Source: Halosaccharopolyspora lacisalsi
GTDB lineage: Bacteria; Actinomycetota; Actinomycetes; Mycobacteriales; Pseudonocardiaceae
Assembly: GCF_014137975.1 (NCBI RefSeq)
Contig: NZ_JACGWZ010000002.1
Span: forward strand, 62,001-126,000
Direction of reading: 5' to 3'
Length of the DNA: 64,000 nt
This document shows, one piece after another, positions 45,124-55,661 of the stretch. Position 1 is the first letter of the stretch. Each line of letters begins with the position of its first letter. The position numbers and the translations under genes are program-made. Under the pieces are notes generated by a model. The model was not told the DNA's origin. It saw only the letters and a list, made by a program, of their open reading frames with translations, and ran no database searches.

Positions 45124-46104
45124 GTGTCGCGCAGTTCATTGACCCGTCGCCGTTTTCTGGCCGCCGTGGGGAGCTCACTCGCCGTATCCGGGTGCGGACT
45201 CACCGGACAGGGATCGGACTCGGAACTGGAACCGGTGGAAGGGCTCGAAAAGCCGGAGGTCCGAGTCGGAGTACTACCCATCGTGGGGGCTGCTCCCCTC
45301 TACCTGGCCCTGGAGCAGGGCCTGTTCGAGCAGGTCGGCCTGTCGGTGCGGCTCTCCGAGATCCAGAGTGGTGAGTTCGCGGTTCCCTCGCTGGTTCGGG
45401 GCGAACTGGATATCACGTTCAGCAACTACGTGTCCCTGATCGGCGCCTACGCCGAGGGGGAGCAGACACGGATCATCGCCGAGGGCAGCAGGGCGGCGGA
45501 GGACAATTTCGCGGTGGTCACCCTGCCGGACTCCGCGTTCACCCACACCGAGGACCTGAACCAGGAAACAATCGGTGTCAACGCGATCGACAATATCGCG
45601 ACACTGATGACGAACTCGAAGCTGAGCGCCGCCGGGGTTCGCCCGGACCAAGTGACGTACCGCGAGTTCGACTTTCCGCACATGGCCGCGTCCCTGAAGC
45701 GTGGTGACGTCGACGCGGCGTTTTTGCCGGAGCCCTTCCTGTCCCAGGCGAAGATCGAGTACGCGGCCCGGACGATGTTCGCCCCCGCTTCCGACGCCAC
45801 GGCCGGGATCCCGATCGACGGTTACGCCACCATGAACGGCTTCGTCCGGGACAACCCTCGTACGGTGCGGGCCTTCCAGAAGGCGTTGCGCGAGGCACAG
45901 CGGCAGTGTGCCGATGACTCCGTCCTGCGTGGGCTGCTGCAAAGAGCGCTCAAGGTCGAGCCCGACGTGGCGGCGGTGCTTTCGCCCAGCCGTTACCCGA
46001 TCACCCTCCACGCGCGCAGCATCCAGCGGGTGGCCGACCTGATGCGGTTGTTCGGGGCGGTCCAGAACCCGGTAGAAGTCAAGAAGATGGTGGTTCAGTC
46101 ATGA
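45124..46104 (+). CDS. NMT1/SsuA-like ABC substrate-binding lipoprotein (orphan)
   Basis: 326 residues from a GTG at 45124. The N-terminus has a twin-arginine-like motif TRRRFLA and a lipobox VSGC (Cys24). The body is a periplasmic-binding fold of the nitrate/sulfonate/thiamine-precursor group: VRVGVLPIVGAAPLYLALEQ, GLFEQVGLSVRLSEIQSGEF, ANDALDITFSN-like GELDITFSNYVSLIGAYAEG and FLPEPFLSQAKIEYAARTMF. No permease or ATPase gene is adjacent. It overlaps the downstream methyltransferase by four bases. It may serve a transporter encoded elsewhere or act as a sensor. Confidence 0.82.
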   Translation: MSRSSLTRRRFLAAVGSSLAVSGCGLTGQGSDSELEPVEGLEKPEVRVGVLPIVGAAPLYLALEQGLFEQVGLSVRLSEIQSGEFAVPSLVRGELDITFSNYVSLIGAYAEGEQTRIIAEGSRAAEDNFAVVTLPDSAFTHTEDLNQETIGVNAIDNIATLMTNSKLSAAGVRPDQVTYREFDFPHMAASLKRGDVDAAFLPEPFLSQAKIEYAARTMFAPASDATAGIPIDGYATMNGFVRDNPRTVRAFQKALREAQRQCADDSVLRGLLQRALKVEPDVAAVLSPSRYPITLHARSIQRVADLMRLFGAVQNPVEVKKMVVQS

Positions 46105-46913
46105 CCGAGTCCGTGACAGCGGATCTGCACGCCGGTTTTCGCCGGCCGGAACGTGGTGACGCCGACACCCTCGGCGGTTTCCTGCACGCCGTCGACCAAC
46201 TGCCGGGTATTCGGCGCATTCACGAGGCGATGCGTTCGGCGATGGCCCCGCGGGCCGGGGAACGGTTGGTCGACGCCGGCTGCGGTCTGGGCATCGAGAC
46301 CCGGCGGCTGGCCGAGCAGCACCCCGGGATCGACGTGGTGGGCCTGGACCGCAACGACGCTCTCGTTCGCCAGGCGGGCCAGCAGCGGCCGGACTCCGAG
46401 GTGAGCAACCTGAGCTGGCACACCGGGGACCTGCTGGCGCCGGAACTGGATGCCGGTTCGGTGGACGTGGTGCGTACCGAGCGGGTGCTGATCTACCAGC
46501 ACGACCTCGGCGAGGCCGCGGACTCCCTGTTGTCCCTGCTGCGCCCCGGTGGACGTTTGGTGTCGTTCGAACTGGACTACGGTGCCACCCTGCTCGCGCC
46601 CGGGGAGGGCTCTCCCGAGACCGTCCGGTCGATCAGTGCCGCCATGGAGTCCTCCCTGCCGCAACCGTGGGCGGGCCGTCGGTTGCCCGCGTTGCTGGCA
46701 GAGCGAGGTGTCTCCGTGCGGGCCGAACCGCACGCCTTCGCGGTGAACCACGAGGTCTGGGACCGGATCGTGGGCGAGACCGTTCGCCAGGCCCTGCGGG
46801 AGGGGAAGCTGGACTCCACCGGTGTCGAGGAGTGGTTGGCTCAGCAGGTCACGGCGAACCGGCAGGCCGAGATGACGGCCTTCACCGGGGTGCTGACCAC
46901 GGCCGTCGTCTGA
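46101..46913 (+). CDS. Class I SAM-dependent methyltransferase
   Basis: A 270-residue enzyme: motif I ERLVDAGCGLGIETRRLAEQ, motif II VVGLDRNDALVRQAG, motif III-IV LSWHTGDLLAPELDAGSVDV and RTERVLIYQHDLGEAADSLL, then LLRPGGRLVSFELDYGATLL. The architecture suggests small-molecule methylation (UbiE/COQ5-like group). Translationally coupled (ATGA) to the NMT1-like lipoprotein, an unusual pairing. Acceptor unknown. Confidence 0.82.
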   Translation: MTESVTADLHAGFRRPERGDADTLGGFLHAVDQLPGIRRIHEAMRSAMAPRAGERLVDAGCGLGIETRRLAEQHPGIDVVGLDRNDALVRQAGQQRPDSEVSNLSWHTGDLLAPELDAGSVDVVRTERVLIYQHDLGEAADSLLSLLRPGGRLVSFELDYGATLLAPGEGSPETVRSISAAMESSLPQPWAGRRLPALLAERGVSVRAEPHAFAVNHEVWDRIVGETVRQALREGKLDSTGVEEWLAQQVTANRQAEMTAFTGVLTTAVV

Positions 46914-47729
46914 TCGCGGCGGCGGGACGCCCGAGGTACTGGGGTCTCATATTCTGGGAGGGTCACCGGTTTCCGGCGTATCGATTCAGTAAGTCGGGGG
47001 AGTGCTCGTGGTCGAGACGAGAACGGACGGCGGAACCGCGGGGCATCGACCGGTATGGCCGAAGTCACACCTCGCTTTTTCGTCGGTGCGTTCGAAGTGC
47101 GCGACGTGTTTTGCGTCCCCTTTCCGCCGGTTGTGCCGGAATTGTTTCCGCGAGTTCGTTCCGGGCCGGAGGAGTGGTCGTCGTTCGTCCCGCAGGATGT
47201 CCCGCCGCTTGCACGGAGGATTCGGCTCGTCGGCGATGCCCCTGGGGGTGGGGCCCGGTCATGCCCTGCGGTGGCGATGTGCGCGAGGGGACGCCGTTCG
47301 GTCGGGTCACTGCCGTTGTCCGGCTTCTTCCTTCCCAGGTCGGGCATGATTCCGAGTGGTGCTGCCGGCTCCCCGACGGCTTCCGCGGGAACGCGCCGTG
47401 GTCCCCGTCGAGGCGTCTGCGCCGGTGCGAGTCGCGGTGAGAGGCAGGGGCGGTGAATGCCGGAGCGGAATGGTTTCGACTTTTTGTGCGAGAGCTTTCG
47501 GGTTTTCCGTCCGGCAGGTGCTCCGATTCACTCCGATGGGTTCGAGTTGTCACTGAGAAACAGGAATCCCGCGGTTCGAAAAGATGAACCGCTCGATGTT
47601 CCGCGCTACCGATAGTAGGCTCTTGAGGTGGGTCGTGGTTGATCGGCTGCCGTGGCCCGGGGTACGACGGCGCAGTGGTCGTAGTGCCCTCACGACAACG
47701 GGCACTTCCGGTGAAAGGGAACGGATCAA
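46914..47729. other. Long intergenic region before korA
   Basis: No frame here has recognisable features; the longest (47055-47456) is compositionally poor. GCGGTTC-gaaaagat-GAACCGC (47571-47592) is a 7-bp inverted repeat, and TAGGCT near 47617 could be a -10 element for korAB. Confidence 0.35.
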
Positions 47730-49645
<1,916 letters not shown>

Positions 49646-49649
<4 letters not shown>

Positions 49650-50707
49650 CGACCAATCTGGGTATTCCCGCGCTGGGTGGACTGGACGAGGTACCCACCA
49701 CCGACGAGCAGCAGAAGGCCAAGGACTTCACCAGCGACCAGGAGGTGCGCTGGTGCCCCGGTTGCGGGGACTACGCGGTGTTGGCCGCAGTGCGCGGGTT
49801 CCTGCCCGAGCTGGGCATCAAGCGCGAGAACACCGTGTTCGTCTCCGGCATCGGCTGTTCCAGCCGGTTCCCGTACTACATGAACACCTACGGGATGCAC
49901 TCCATCCACGGTCGTGCCCCGACGATCGCCACCGGCCTGGCAACCACCAGGCCCGACCTGAACGTGTGGGTGGTCACCGGTGACGGCGACGCCCTGTCCA
50001 TCGGCGGCAACCACCTGGTGCACGCGTTGCGACGCAACGTCAACCTCACGATCCTGCTGTTCAACAACCGGATCTACGGGCTGACCAAGGGCCAGTACTC
50101 GCCCACGTCGGACCAGGGCATGGTCACCAAGTCCACCCCGGTCGGTTCGCTGGACACCCCGTTCAACCCGGTGTCGCTGGCGCTGGGTGCCGAGGCCAGC
50201 TTCGTGGCTCGCACGCTGGACTCCGACCGCGCGCACCTGACCGAGACGCTGCGGGCCGCCGCTAACCACCGCGGCTCCGCGCTGGTGGAGATCTACCAGA
50301 ACTGCCCGATCTTCAACGACGGTGCTTTCGACGTCCTCAAGGACAGCGACGAGAAGCAGCGCCGCCTCATCCCGCTGTCCCACGGTGAGCCGATCACCTT
50401 CGGCCCCGAGGACGAGCGCTACGGTGTCGTCCGCGACTCCGGAGGCCAGTTGCAGGTGGTCAAGCTCTCCGAGGTCGACGAGTCCGACGTCGTCGTCCAC
50501 GACGCCGAGGCCGACGACAGCGCGCACGCCTTCGCCCTGTCGCGGCTCGGTGGTCAGGACCTGGATCCGACCGTGACCGGAATCTTCCGTTCCGTCCAGC
50601 GGCCCACCTACGACGACCAGGCCCGGCGCCAGACCAGCCAGGCCGCCGAGAACAACCCTCCCGACCTGCAGAAACTACTCACCGGAAACGACACCTGGAC
50701 CATCTGA
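49646..50707 (+). CDS. korB: 2-oxoglutarate:ferredoxin oxidoreductase, beta subunit
   Basis: A 353-residue ThDP and [4Fe-4S] subunit. Cluster ligands are C37 and C40 in RWCPGCGDYAVL and C71 in SGIGCSSRFPYYM; the ThDP site is VTGDGDALSIGGNHLVHALR with NNRIYGLTKGQYSPTSDQG. The GTG start overlaps the korA stop (GTGA), so expression is coupled. A hairpin terminator follows 12 bases after the stop. Confidence 0.95.
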
Positions 50708-50718
50708 GACGAGTCCGT

Positions 50719-50758
50719 CCCGGAGTGATCGCGGGCACCGCGCCGCGGCCACTCCGGG
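50719..50758 (+). terminator. Hairpin terminator after korAB
   Basis: CCCGGAGTG (50719-50727) and CACTCCGGG (50750-50758) form a 9-bp stem, extendable by one T/A pair, with a 22-base GC-rich loop that can itself fold. Confidence 0.65.
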
Positions 50759-50873
50759 AGAGACGTTCCGGGTTCCCTCGAACGCGGTAGTTTCACTACG
50801 TCGTCGAGGGGAGTCCCGACCGCCCGCTCCCACGTACCGTGCGGCTTATCCGCCGCACCTCGTGGAGTGGTCC

Positions 50874-51629
50874 ATGCTCGAGCAGTTCACCCGCCGTACC
50901 CGCCGGACCGTGCGGGACGGTGCCCTTCCGTACATCCTGATGTATCACTCGGTGGCGAGCCCGGCGTGGGACCCGTACCTGGTGACCGTCAGTCCGAAGC
51001 GGTTGGAACGCCAGCTGCGGTGGTTGCGGCGGCGCGGACTTCGCGGCACCTCGATCCGTGAGCTGTTGTACGCGTGGGAGCGTGGTCGGTCACGCGGCCT
51101 GGTCGGTCTGACGTTCGACGACGGCTACGCGGACTTCGCCGAGACCGTCGCGCCAGCACTGGTGCGTCATGGTTGCACCGCGACGGTCTTCGTGCTCGCC
51201 GGGCGTCTGGGCGGTTCGAACGAGTGGGATGCCGGTGGTCCGCGCAAGGAACTCATGACCGCCCGACAGGTTCGGCAGGTCGCCGAGGCGGGTATGGAGG
51301 TCGGGTCGCACGGCATGTGGCACCGTCCGCTGTGCGCGTTGAGCTCCGTGGAGCTGCACGAGGAGGTCGAGCACAGTCGCAGCGTCCTGGAGCGCGTCAC
51401 CGATCGCGAGGTGGAGGGGTTCTGCTACCCGTACGGGGAGGCGAACACCGCCGTGGTGGAGGCGGTGCGTTCCGGCGGTTACGACTACGGGTGTGCGATC
51501 TGGTGGAGCGAGCTGCGTGGCCGACACGCCCTGCCGCGCACGTACGTGGGGGACAACGATCACTCGTGGCGACTGCTGGCCAAGCATTTCCGCCATGACC
51601 TGAGGTCGCGAGTCGTGCGCAGTACGTAG
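50874..51629 (+). CDS. Polysaccharide deacetylase (CE4/NodB domain)
   Basis: 251 residues from the ATG at 50874, with GGAG six bases upstream. The NodB domain has the catalytic motif LTFDDGYADF (Asp pair), the zinc-binding VGSHGMWHRPL (H-x3-H), and GFCYPYGEANTAV. The protein opens with LPYILMYHSVASPAWDPYLV as in IcaB/PgaB-type deacetylases. There is no clear signal peptide, so it may act in the cytoplasm or be exported otherwise. First gene of the exopolysaccharide cluster; it likely removes acetyl groups from GlcNAc-containing chains or lipid-linked sugars. Confidence 0.88.
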   Translation: MLEQFTRRTRRTVRDGALPYILMYHSVASPAWDPYLVTVSPKRLERQLRWLRRRGLRGTSIRELLYAWERGRSRGLVGLTFDDGYADFAETVAPALVRHGCTATVFVLAGRLGGSNEWDAGGPRKELMTARQVRQVAEAGMEVGSHGMWHRPLCALSSVELHEEVEHSRSVLERVTDREVEGFCYPYGEANTAVVEAVRSGGYDYGCAIWWSELRGRHALPRTYVGDNDHSWRLLAKHFRHDLRSRVVRST

Positions 51630-51719
51630 ACAAGCTCACGCAGTTGAGGGAGGAGTTGTCGGCCACGGGCTGCCAAGCTCGTCGTGGATCCGCACCACGG
51701 CGATCTGGGGAGGAAAACT

Positions 51720-53081
51720 GTGGCGCAACACCCGCTCGCGCTCGCGATCAACGGTAGGGAAAGCCAGCTCCGAGACCGCCTGGTCGAGTTCAGTGAACCG
51801 GCCGGTGGCAACGGACACGCGGCCCCTCCCGAGTCGGTGGCCATCGTGGGACTGGGGTATGTCGGCCTGCCCACTGCTTGCGCGCTGGGGGGGAACTGGT
51901 CGTCGATCGTCGGCATCGACAGCAGCCCCCGGAGGTTGGAAGCCATCCGTCGTGGTGAGGTCGACCTGCCGGAAGCGGATCGCGAGTGGATGGCCACCGC
52001 GCTCGCCAGCGGGGAACTCCGACTGTGCGATGACGGCTCCGCACTGTCCGAGATGGACGTCGTCATCCTGTGCGTGCCCACCCCGGTCGACGAGGATCAT
52101 CAGCCTGACCTGCGTGCGTTGCGCGAAGCGTGCCGGACCGTGGTGGCCGCGGCCGGCAGCGGCCAGACGATCATCCTGGCATCCACGACCTTCGTCGGTA
52201 CCACCCGCCAGCTGCTCGTGGAGCCGCTGCGACAGCGGGGACTGGTGGCGGGCACCGACATTCACGTGGCCTTCAGCCCGGAACGCATCGATCCCGGTAA
52301 TCCCGACCACCGGCACCGCGACACCCCTCGCGTCGTCGGCGGGGCCACGCACCGCTGTTCCTCGCGGGCCGCTCGGGTCATCGGGGGGATGACCGACTCG
52401 GTGTACTTGGTCAGTTCTCCCGAGGCGGCGGAGTTGACCAAGCTCTACGAGAACATCTTCCGCGCCGTCACGCTGTCGCTGGCCAACGAGTTCGCCGACG
52501 TGTGCGGCGAGTTCGAGCTGGACCCGATCGAGGTGACCGTCGCGGCGGGAACGAAACCCTACGGTTTCCTGGGAGGCTTCCCCGGACCCGGTGTGGGCGG
52601 CCACTGCATCCCGTGCGATCCGCACTACCTGCTGTGGCAACTGGATCCCCGGAACCGGCCGACGCCCCTGATCGAGCAGGCGATGCGCTCGATCGACCAG
52701 CGTCCGCAGCGGGTGGTCGACCGGGTGGCCGAGATGCTGACCGAGTCCGGAACGGACCCCCGGCGGGCACGGGTGCTGCTCGTCGGAGTCAGCTACAAAG
52801 CGGGAGTATCCGACCTCCGCGAGTCGCCCGCCCTGCCGATCATCGCGGGACTGCGGCAGCTCGGCGTTGACGTCGCTTACCACGATCCGCTCGTACCCCA
52901 CGTCCGGCTCCGTGACGGGCGGGAACTGTCCAGCCGCTCCGACTTCTCGGCCGCGGACTGGGACCTCGCGGTGGTGCACACCGTGCATCCCGGTGTCGAC
53001 TACGAGTGGGTCCGCGCCTGCCCCCGGGTCCTCGACACGACCTACCAGTTCGACGCCGCACCGCACCGCCAGATCGTGTGA
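51720..53081 (+). CDS. UDP-sugar 6-dehydrogenase (UDP-glucose/UDP-ManNAc dehydrogenase family)
   Basis: 453 residues from a GTG at 51720 behind GGGAGGAAA. The NAD-binding domain shows SVAIVGLGYVGLPTACALGG; the central domain has SPEAAELTKLYENIFRAVTL and AGTKPYGFLGGFPGPGVGGH; and the catalytic cysteine lies in GGHCIPCDPHYLLW. The C-terminal UDP-binding domain includes LLVGVSYKAGVSDLRESPAL. The P-G-x-GVGGHCIPxDP form is that of the WecC/WbpA group, making UDP-ManNAcA, UDP-GlcNAcA or UDP-uronate precursors. It supplies a uronic-acid sugar to the cluster's glycosyltransferases. Confidence 0.9.
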   Translation: MAQHPLALAINGRESQLRDRLVEFSEPAGGNGHAAPPESVAIVGLGYVGLPTACALGGNWSSIVGIDSSPRRLEAIRRGEVDLPEADREWMATALASGELRLCDDGSALSEMDVVILCVPTPVDEDHQPDLRALREACRTVVAAAGSGQTIILASTTFVGTTRQLLVEPLRQRGLVAGTDIHVAFSPERIDPGNPDHRHRDTPRVVGGATHRCSSRAARVIGGMTDSVYLVSSPEAAELTKLYENIFRAVTLSLANEFADVCGEFELDPIEVTVAAGTKPYGFLGGFPGPGVGGHCIPCDPHYLLWQLDPRNRPTPLIEQAMRSIDQRPQRVVDRVAEMLTESGTDPRRARVLLVGVSYKAGVSDLRESPALPIIAGLRQLGVDVAYHDPLVPHVRLRDGRELSSRSDFSAADWDLAVVHTVHPGVDYEWVRACPRVLDTTYQFDAAPHRQIV

Positions 53082-53094
53082 GGGGAGCCCGACG

Positions 53095-54432
53095 ATGACC
53101 GATTCGGCGATGAGACCTGTTCGCACCACGGAGCTCGACACCACGACTCCGGCCGTGGTGCTCAAACTCGATCCGAACGTGTTCCATCACGGAGGACTGG
53201 GTGTGGTGCGCAGCCTGGGACGGCTGGGTGTCCCGGTCTACACCGTGCACGAGGATCCCCTCGCACCGGCCGCGCACTCGCGTTACCTGCACGGCCGCTG
53301 GCTGTGGAGCCCCGATCCGGAGGAGACGGACCGGCTGCTGGAGGGGCTGCAACGGCTGGCCGAGCACATCGGACGCCCCGCGGTGCTGCTTCCCACCGAC
53401 GACGCGGGAGCGATCTTCGTGGCCGAGCAGGCCGCCCGGCTGCGCCGGTGGTTCCTCTTCGCCGCCCCGGATCCGGAGCTGCCACGGCGGCTGGCGGGCA
53501 AGTCCTCGATGTACGAGCTGTGCCGGACGGTGGGGTTCCCCCACCCACGGGGGGTGCGGGCGGAAACCTGGAACCAGGCGCGGGACTTCGCCGCACGGAC
53601 GGGATTTCCGCTGGTCGCCAAGCTCGCGACACCGTGGCGATCCGCCGGTCAGGGGGTGCGCAGTACGACGATCGTGGAGACGGAGCAGGGCTTGTGCGAG
53701 CTGTACCGGGCCTGCGGCCGGGCCGGACTCGTCCTGCAGGAGTTCATCACCGGCGACGGTGACTGGTTCTTCCACGGCTACTGCGGCACGGACGGTGCGT
53801 GCCTGTCCGCGCACACCGGGGTCAAGGAGCGTTCCTACCCGGCTCGTGCCGGACTGACCAGCCTCGGCCGGTCGGTGGTCAACACCGAGCTTCGGGACAG
53901 GGTCACGGAGCTGCTCGGGCGACTGTCCTACCGGGGCACCGTCGACATCGACCTGCGTTGGGACCAGCGGGACCGCAGCTACAAGCTGCTGGACTTCAAT
54001 CCCCGGCTCGGAGCGCAGTTCCGGCTGTTTCGCGACGAGGCGGGAATCGACGTGGTACGAGCCGCCTATCTCGATCTGACGGGGCAGCGGGTCGCCGCGG
54101 GTGGCGCGGTGGCAGAACGTCGGTTCCTGGTCGAGAACTACGACCCGCTCGCCGCCTGGCGCTACTGGCGTCGCGGCGAGATCGGACTGCGCTCCTGGGC
54201 GGCGTCGTTGCGGGGGGTGGACGAGGTGGCGTGGTTGGCCTCCGACGATCTCTTGCCGTTCGGCCTGATGTGCCTGCGGATGTCCTGGCGAGCCCTCAGC
54301 GGTCCGCGGCGCGGACGGTCGACACCGCAGCAACCCCGCTACCGGGCCGGTCGAGCGGCCGGGAACCGGCGGCACGGACACAACGCGCGACACGACGTGT
54401 CGCTCCAACCGGTAGGGGAGGACCAGCCATGA
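53095..54432 (+). CDS. ATP-grasp superfamily enzyme
   Basis: 445 residues from an ATG at 53095 with AGGGGAG upstream. The pre-ATP-grasp domain is VVLKLDPNVFHHGGLGVVRS and AVLLPTDDAGAIFVAEQAAR. ATP-grasp elements follow: GFPLVAKLATPWRSAGQGVR, LVLQEFITGDGDWFFHGYCG and the metal-binding LLDFNPRLGAQFRLF. A basic C-terminal tail (from about 400) is likely disordered. Family members form amide or thioester bonds by acyl-phosphate chemistry. In this cluster it may attach an amino acid to a uronic-acid sugar or lipid, which is inference. It overlaps the FAD enzyme by four bases. Confidence 0.85.
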   Translation: MTDSAMRPVRTTELDTTTPAVVLKLDPNVFHHGGLGVVRSLGRLGVPVYTVHEDPLAPAAHSRYLHGRWLWSPDPEETDRLLEGLQRLAEHIGRPAVLLPTDDAGAIFVAEQAARLRRWFLFAAPDPELPRRLAGKSSMYELCRTVGFPHPRGVRAETWNQARDFAARTGFPLVAKLATPWRSAGQGVRSTTIVETEQGLCELYRACGRAGLVLQEFITGDGDWFFHGYCGTDGACLSAHTGVKERSYPARAGLTSLGRSVVNTELRDRVTELLGRLSYRGTVDIDLRWDQRDRSYKLLDFNPRLGAQFRLFRDEAGIDVVRAAYLDLTGQRVAAGGAVAERRFLVENYDPLAAWRYWRRGEIGLRSWAASLRGVDEVAWLASDDLLPFGLMCLRMSWRALSGPRRGRSTPQQPRYRAGRAAGNRRHGHNARHDVSLQPVGEDQP

Positions 54433-55661
54433 ACGAACTCGTCGACGTGGCCATCGTGGGTGCCGGGCCGTACGGACTGTCCTTGGCGGCCCATCTCCGA
54501 AGTAACGGTGTGCGCTACCGCCAGTTCGGGGTCCCGATGAACCTGTGGCGCCGGGCCATGCCGCGGGGCATGTACCTCAAGTCGCAGGGGTTCGCCTCCA
54601 ACCTGTCCGACCCCGACGGCACCCACACGCTGGCCGAGTTCTGCCGGCAGACGGGGCGGCCCTACTCCGACCGCGGCATGCCGGTGTCGCTGGAAACGTT
54701 CGTCTCGTACGGGCACTGGTTTCAGCAGCACCGGGCTCCCGACGTGGAGGAAGTGCTGGTCACCGGAGTCACCCGGGTGGGAGGTCACTACGAGGTCTGC
54801 CTCGCCGACGGCGAGGAGTTCCGCGCCCGCAACGTGGTGGTCGCCACCGGTGTCGAGTACTTCCCGCGCGTACCGGACCAACTCGCCGCGCTGCCGGCTC
54901 ACCTGTGCTCGCACAGCTCGGCTCACGACGACCTGTCCGGTTTTCGCGGCCGGGACGTCATCGTGCTGGGGGCGGGTCAGTCCGCCCTGGAGACGGCGGC
55001 ACTGCTGCACGAGAACGGCGCCGACGTGCGGTTGGTGGCCAGAGCTTCGCAGGTGCGCTGGAACGGGCCTCCGCTGACCGCGAACCGGTCCCTGCACCGG
55101 CGGGTACGCGAACCCGAGGCCGGACTGGGCTCGGGCTTGACGACGTGGTTCTACTCCGAACAACCGTGGCTGTTCCGGCACCTGCCCCCGGCAGTACGGG
55201 CGAACCGGGCACGCAACGCGCTCGGGCCGGCGGGGGCGTGGTGGCTGCGTGAGCGGGTGGAGGGCCAGTTCCCCGTGCTGCTCCGCCACACCGTCGACTG
55301 GGCTCGGTCCCGGCAGGACCGGGTCAGGCTGGGGATGACCCAGGCCGACGGGCGGCCCTGCGAACTTCGCGCCGACCACGTGATCACCGCCACCGGTTTT
55401 CCGCCGGACCTGCGGCGCCTGAACTTCCTGAGCACACGGCTGCGCAGCCGGATACGGACGTTGGATCGCACGCCCCAGCTCGGAGCGGACTTCCAGAGCT
55501 CGGTGCCGGGACTGTTCTTCATCGGCCCCTCGGTGGCTCCCACCTTCGGTCCCGCCATGCGGTTCGTCTACGGCGCTGACTACGCCAGTCGGCAGGTGGC
55601 CGGGCGGTTGGTGCCGGAGGCGAATCCTCGGTCGGCCACGTTCCAGGGAGTCGGTAGATGA
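54429..55661 (+). CDS. FAD/NAD(P)-dependent oxidoreductase (flavin monooxygenase-like)
   Basis: 410 residues. Two Rossmann folds are visible: VDVAIVGAGPYGLSLAAHLR (FAD) and DVIVLGAGQSALETAALLHE (NAD(P)H), with ADHVITATGFPPDLRRLNFL near the end. The arrangement is that of class B flavin monooxygenases/ornithine-hydroxylase relatives, which oxygenate amines or carbonyls. It is translationally coupled to the ATP-grasp gene and overlaps the sugar-transferase start, so all three form one transcript. Substrate is unknown. Confidence 0.85.
   Translation: MNELVDVAIVGAGPYGLSLAAHLRSNGVRYRQFGVPMNLWRRAMPRGMYLKSQGFASNLSDPDGTHTLAEFCRQTGRPYSDRGMPVSLETFVSYGHWFQQHRAPDVEEVLVTGVTRVGGHYEVCLADGEEFRARNVVVATGVEYFPRVPDQLAALPAHLCSHSSAHDDLSGFRGRDVIVLGAGQSALETAALLHENGADVRLVARASQVRWNGPPLTANRSLHRRVREPEAGLGSGLTTWFYSEQPWLFRHLPPAVRANRARNALGPAGAWWLRERVEGQFPVLLRHTVDWARSRQDRVRLGMTQADGRPCELRADHVITATGFPPDLRRLNFLSTRLRSRIRTLDRTPQLGADFQSSVPGLFFIGPSVAPTFGPAMRFVYGADYASRQVAGRLVPEANPRSATFQGVGR

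Noticed and set aside
47055-47456. 133-residue frame before korA
   Set aside because: Low-complexity Arg/Pro/Gly translation without a ribosome site or motif.
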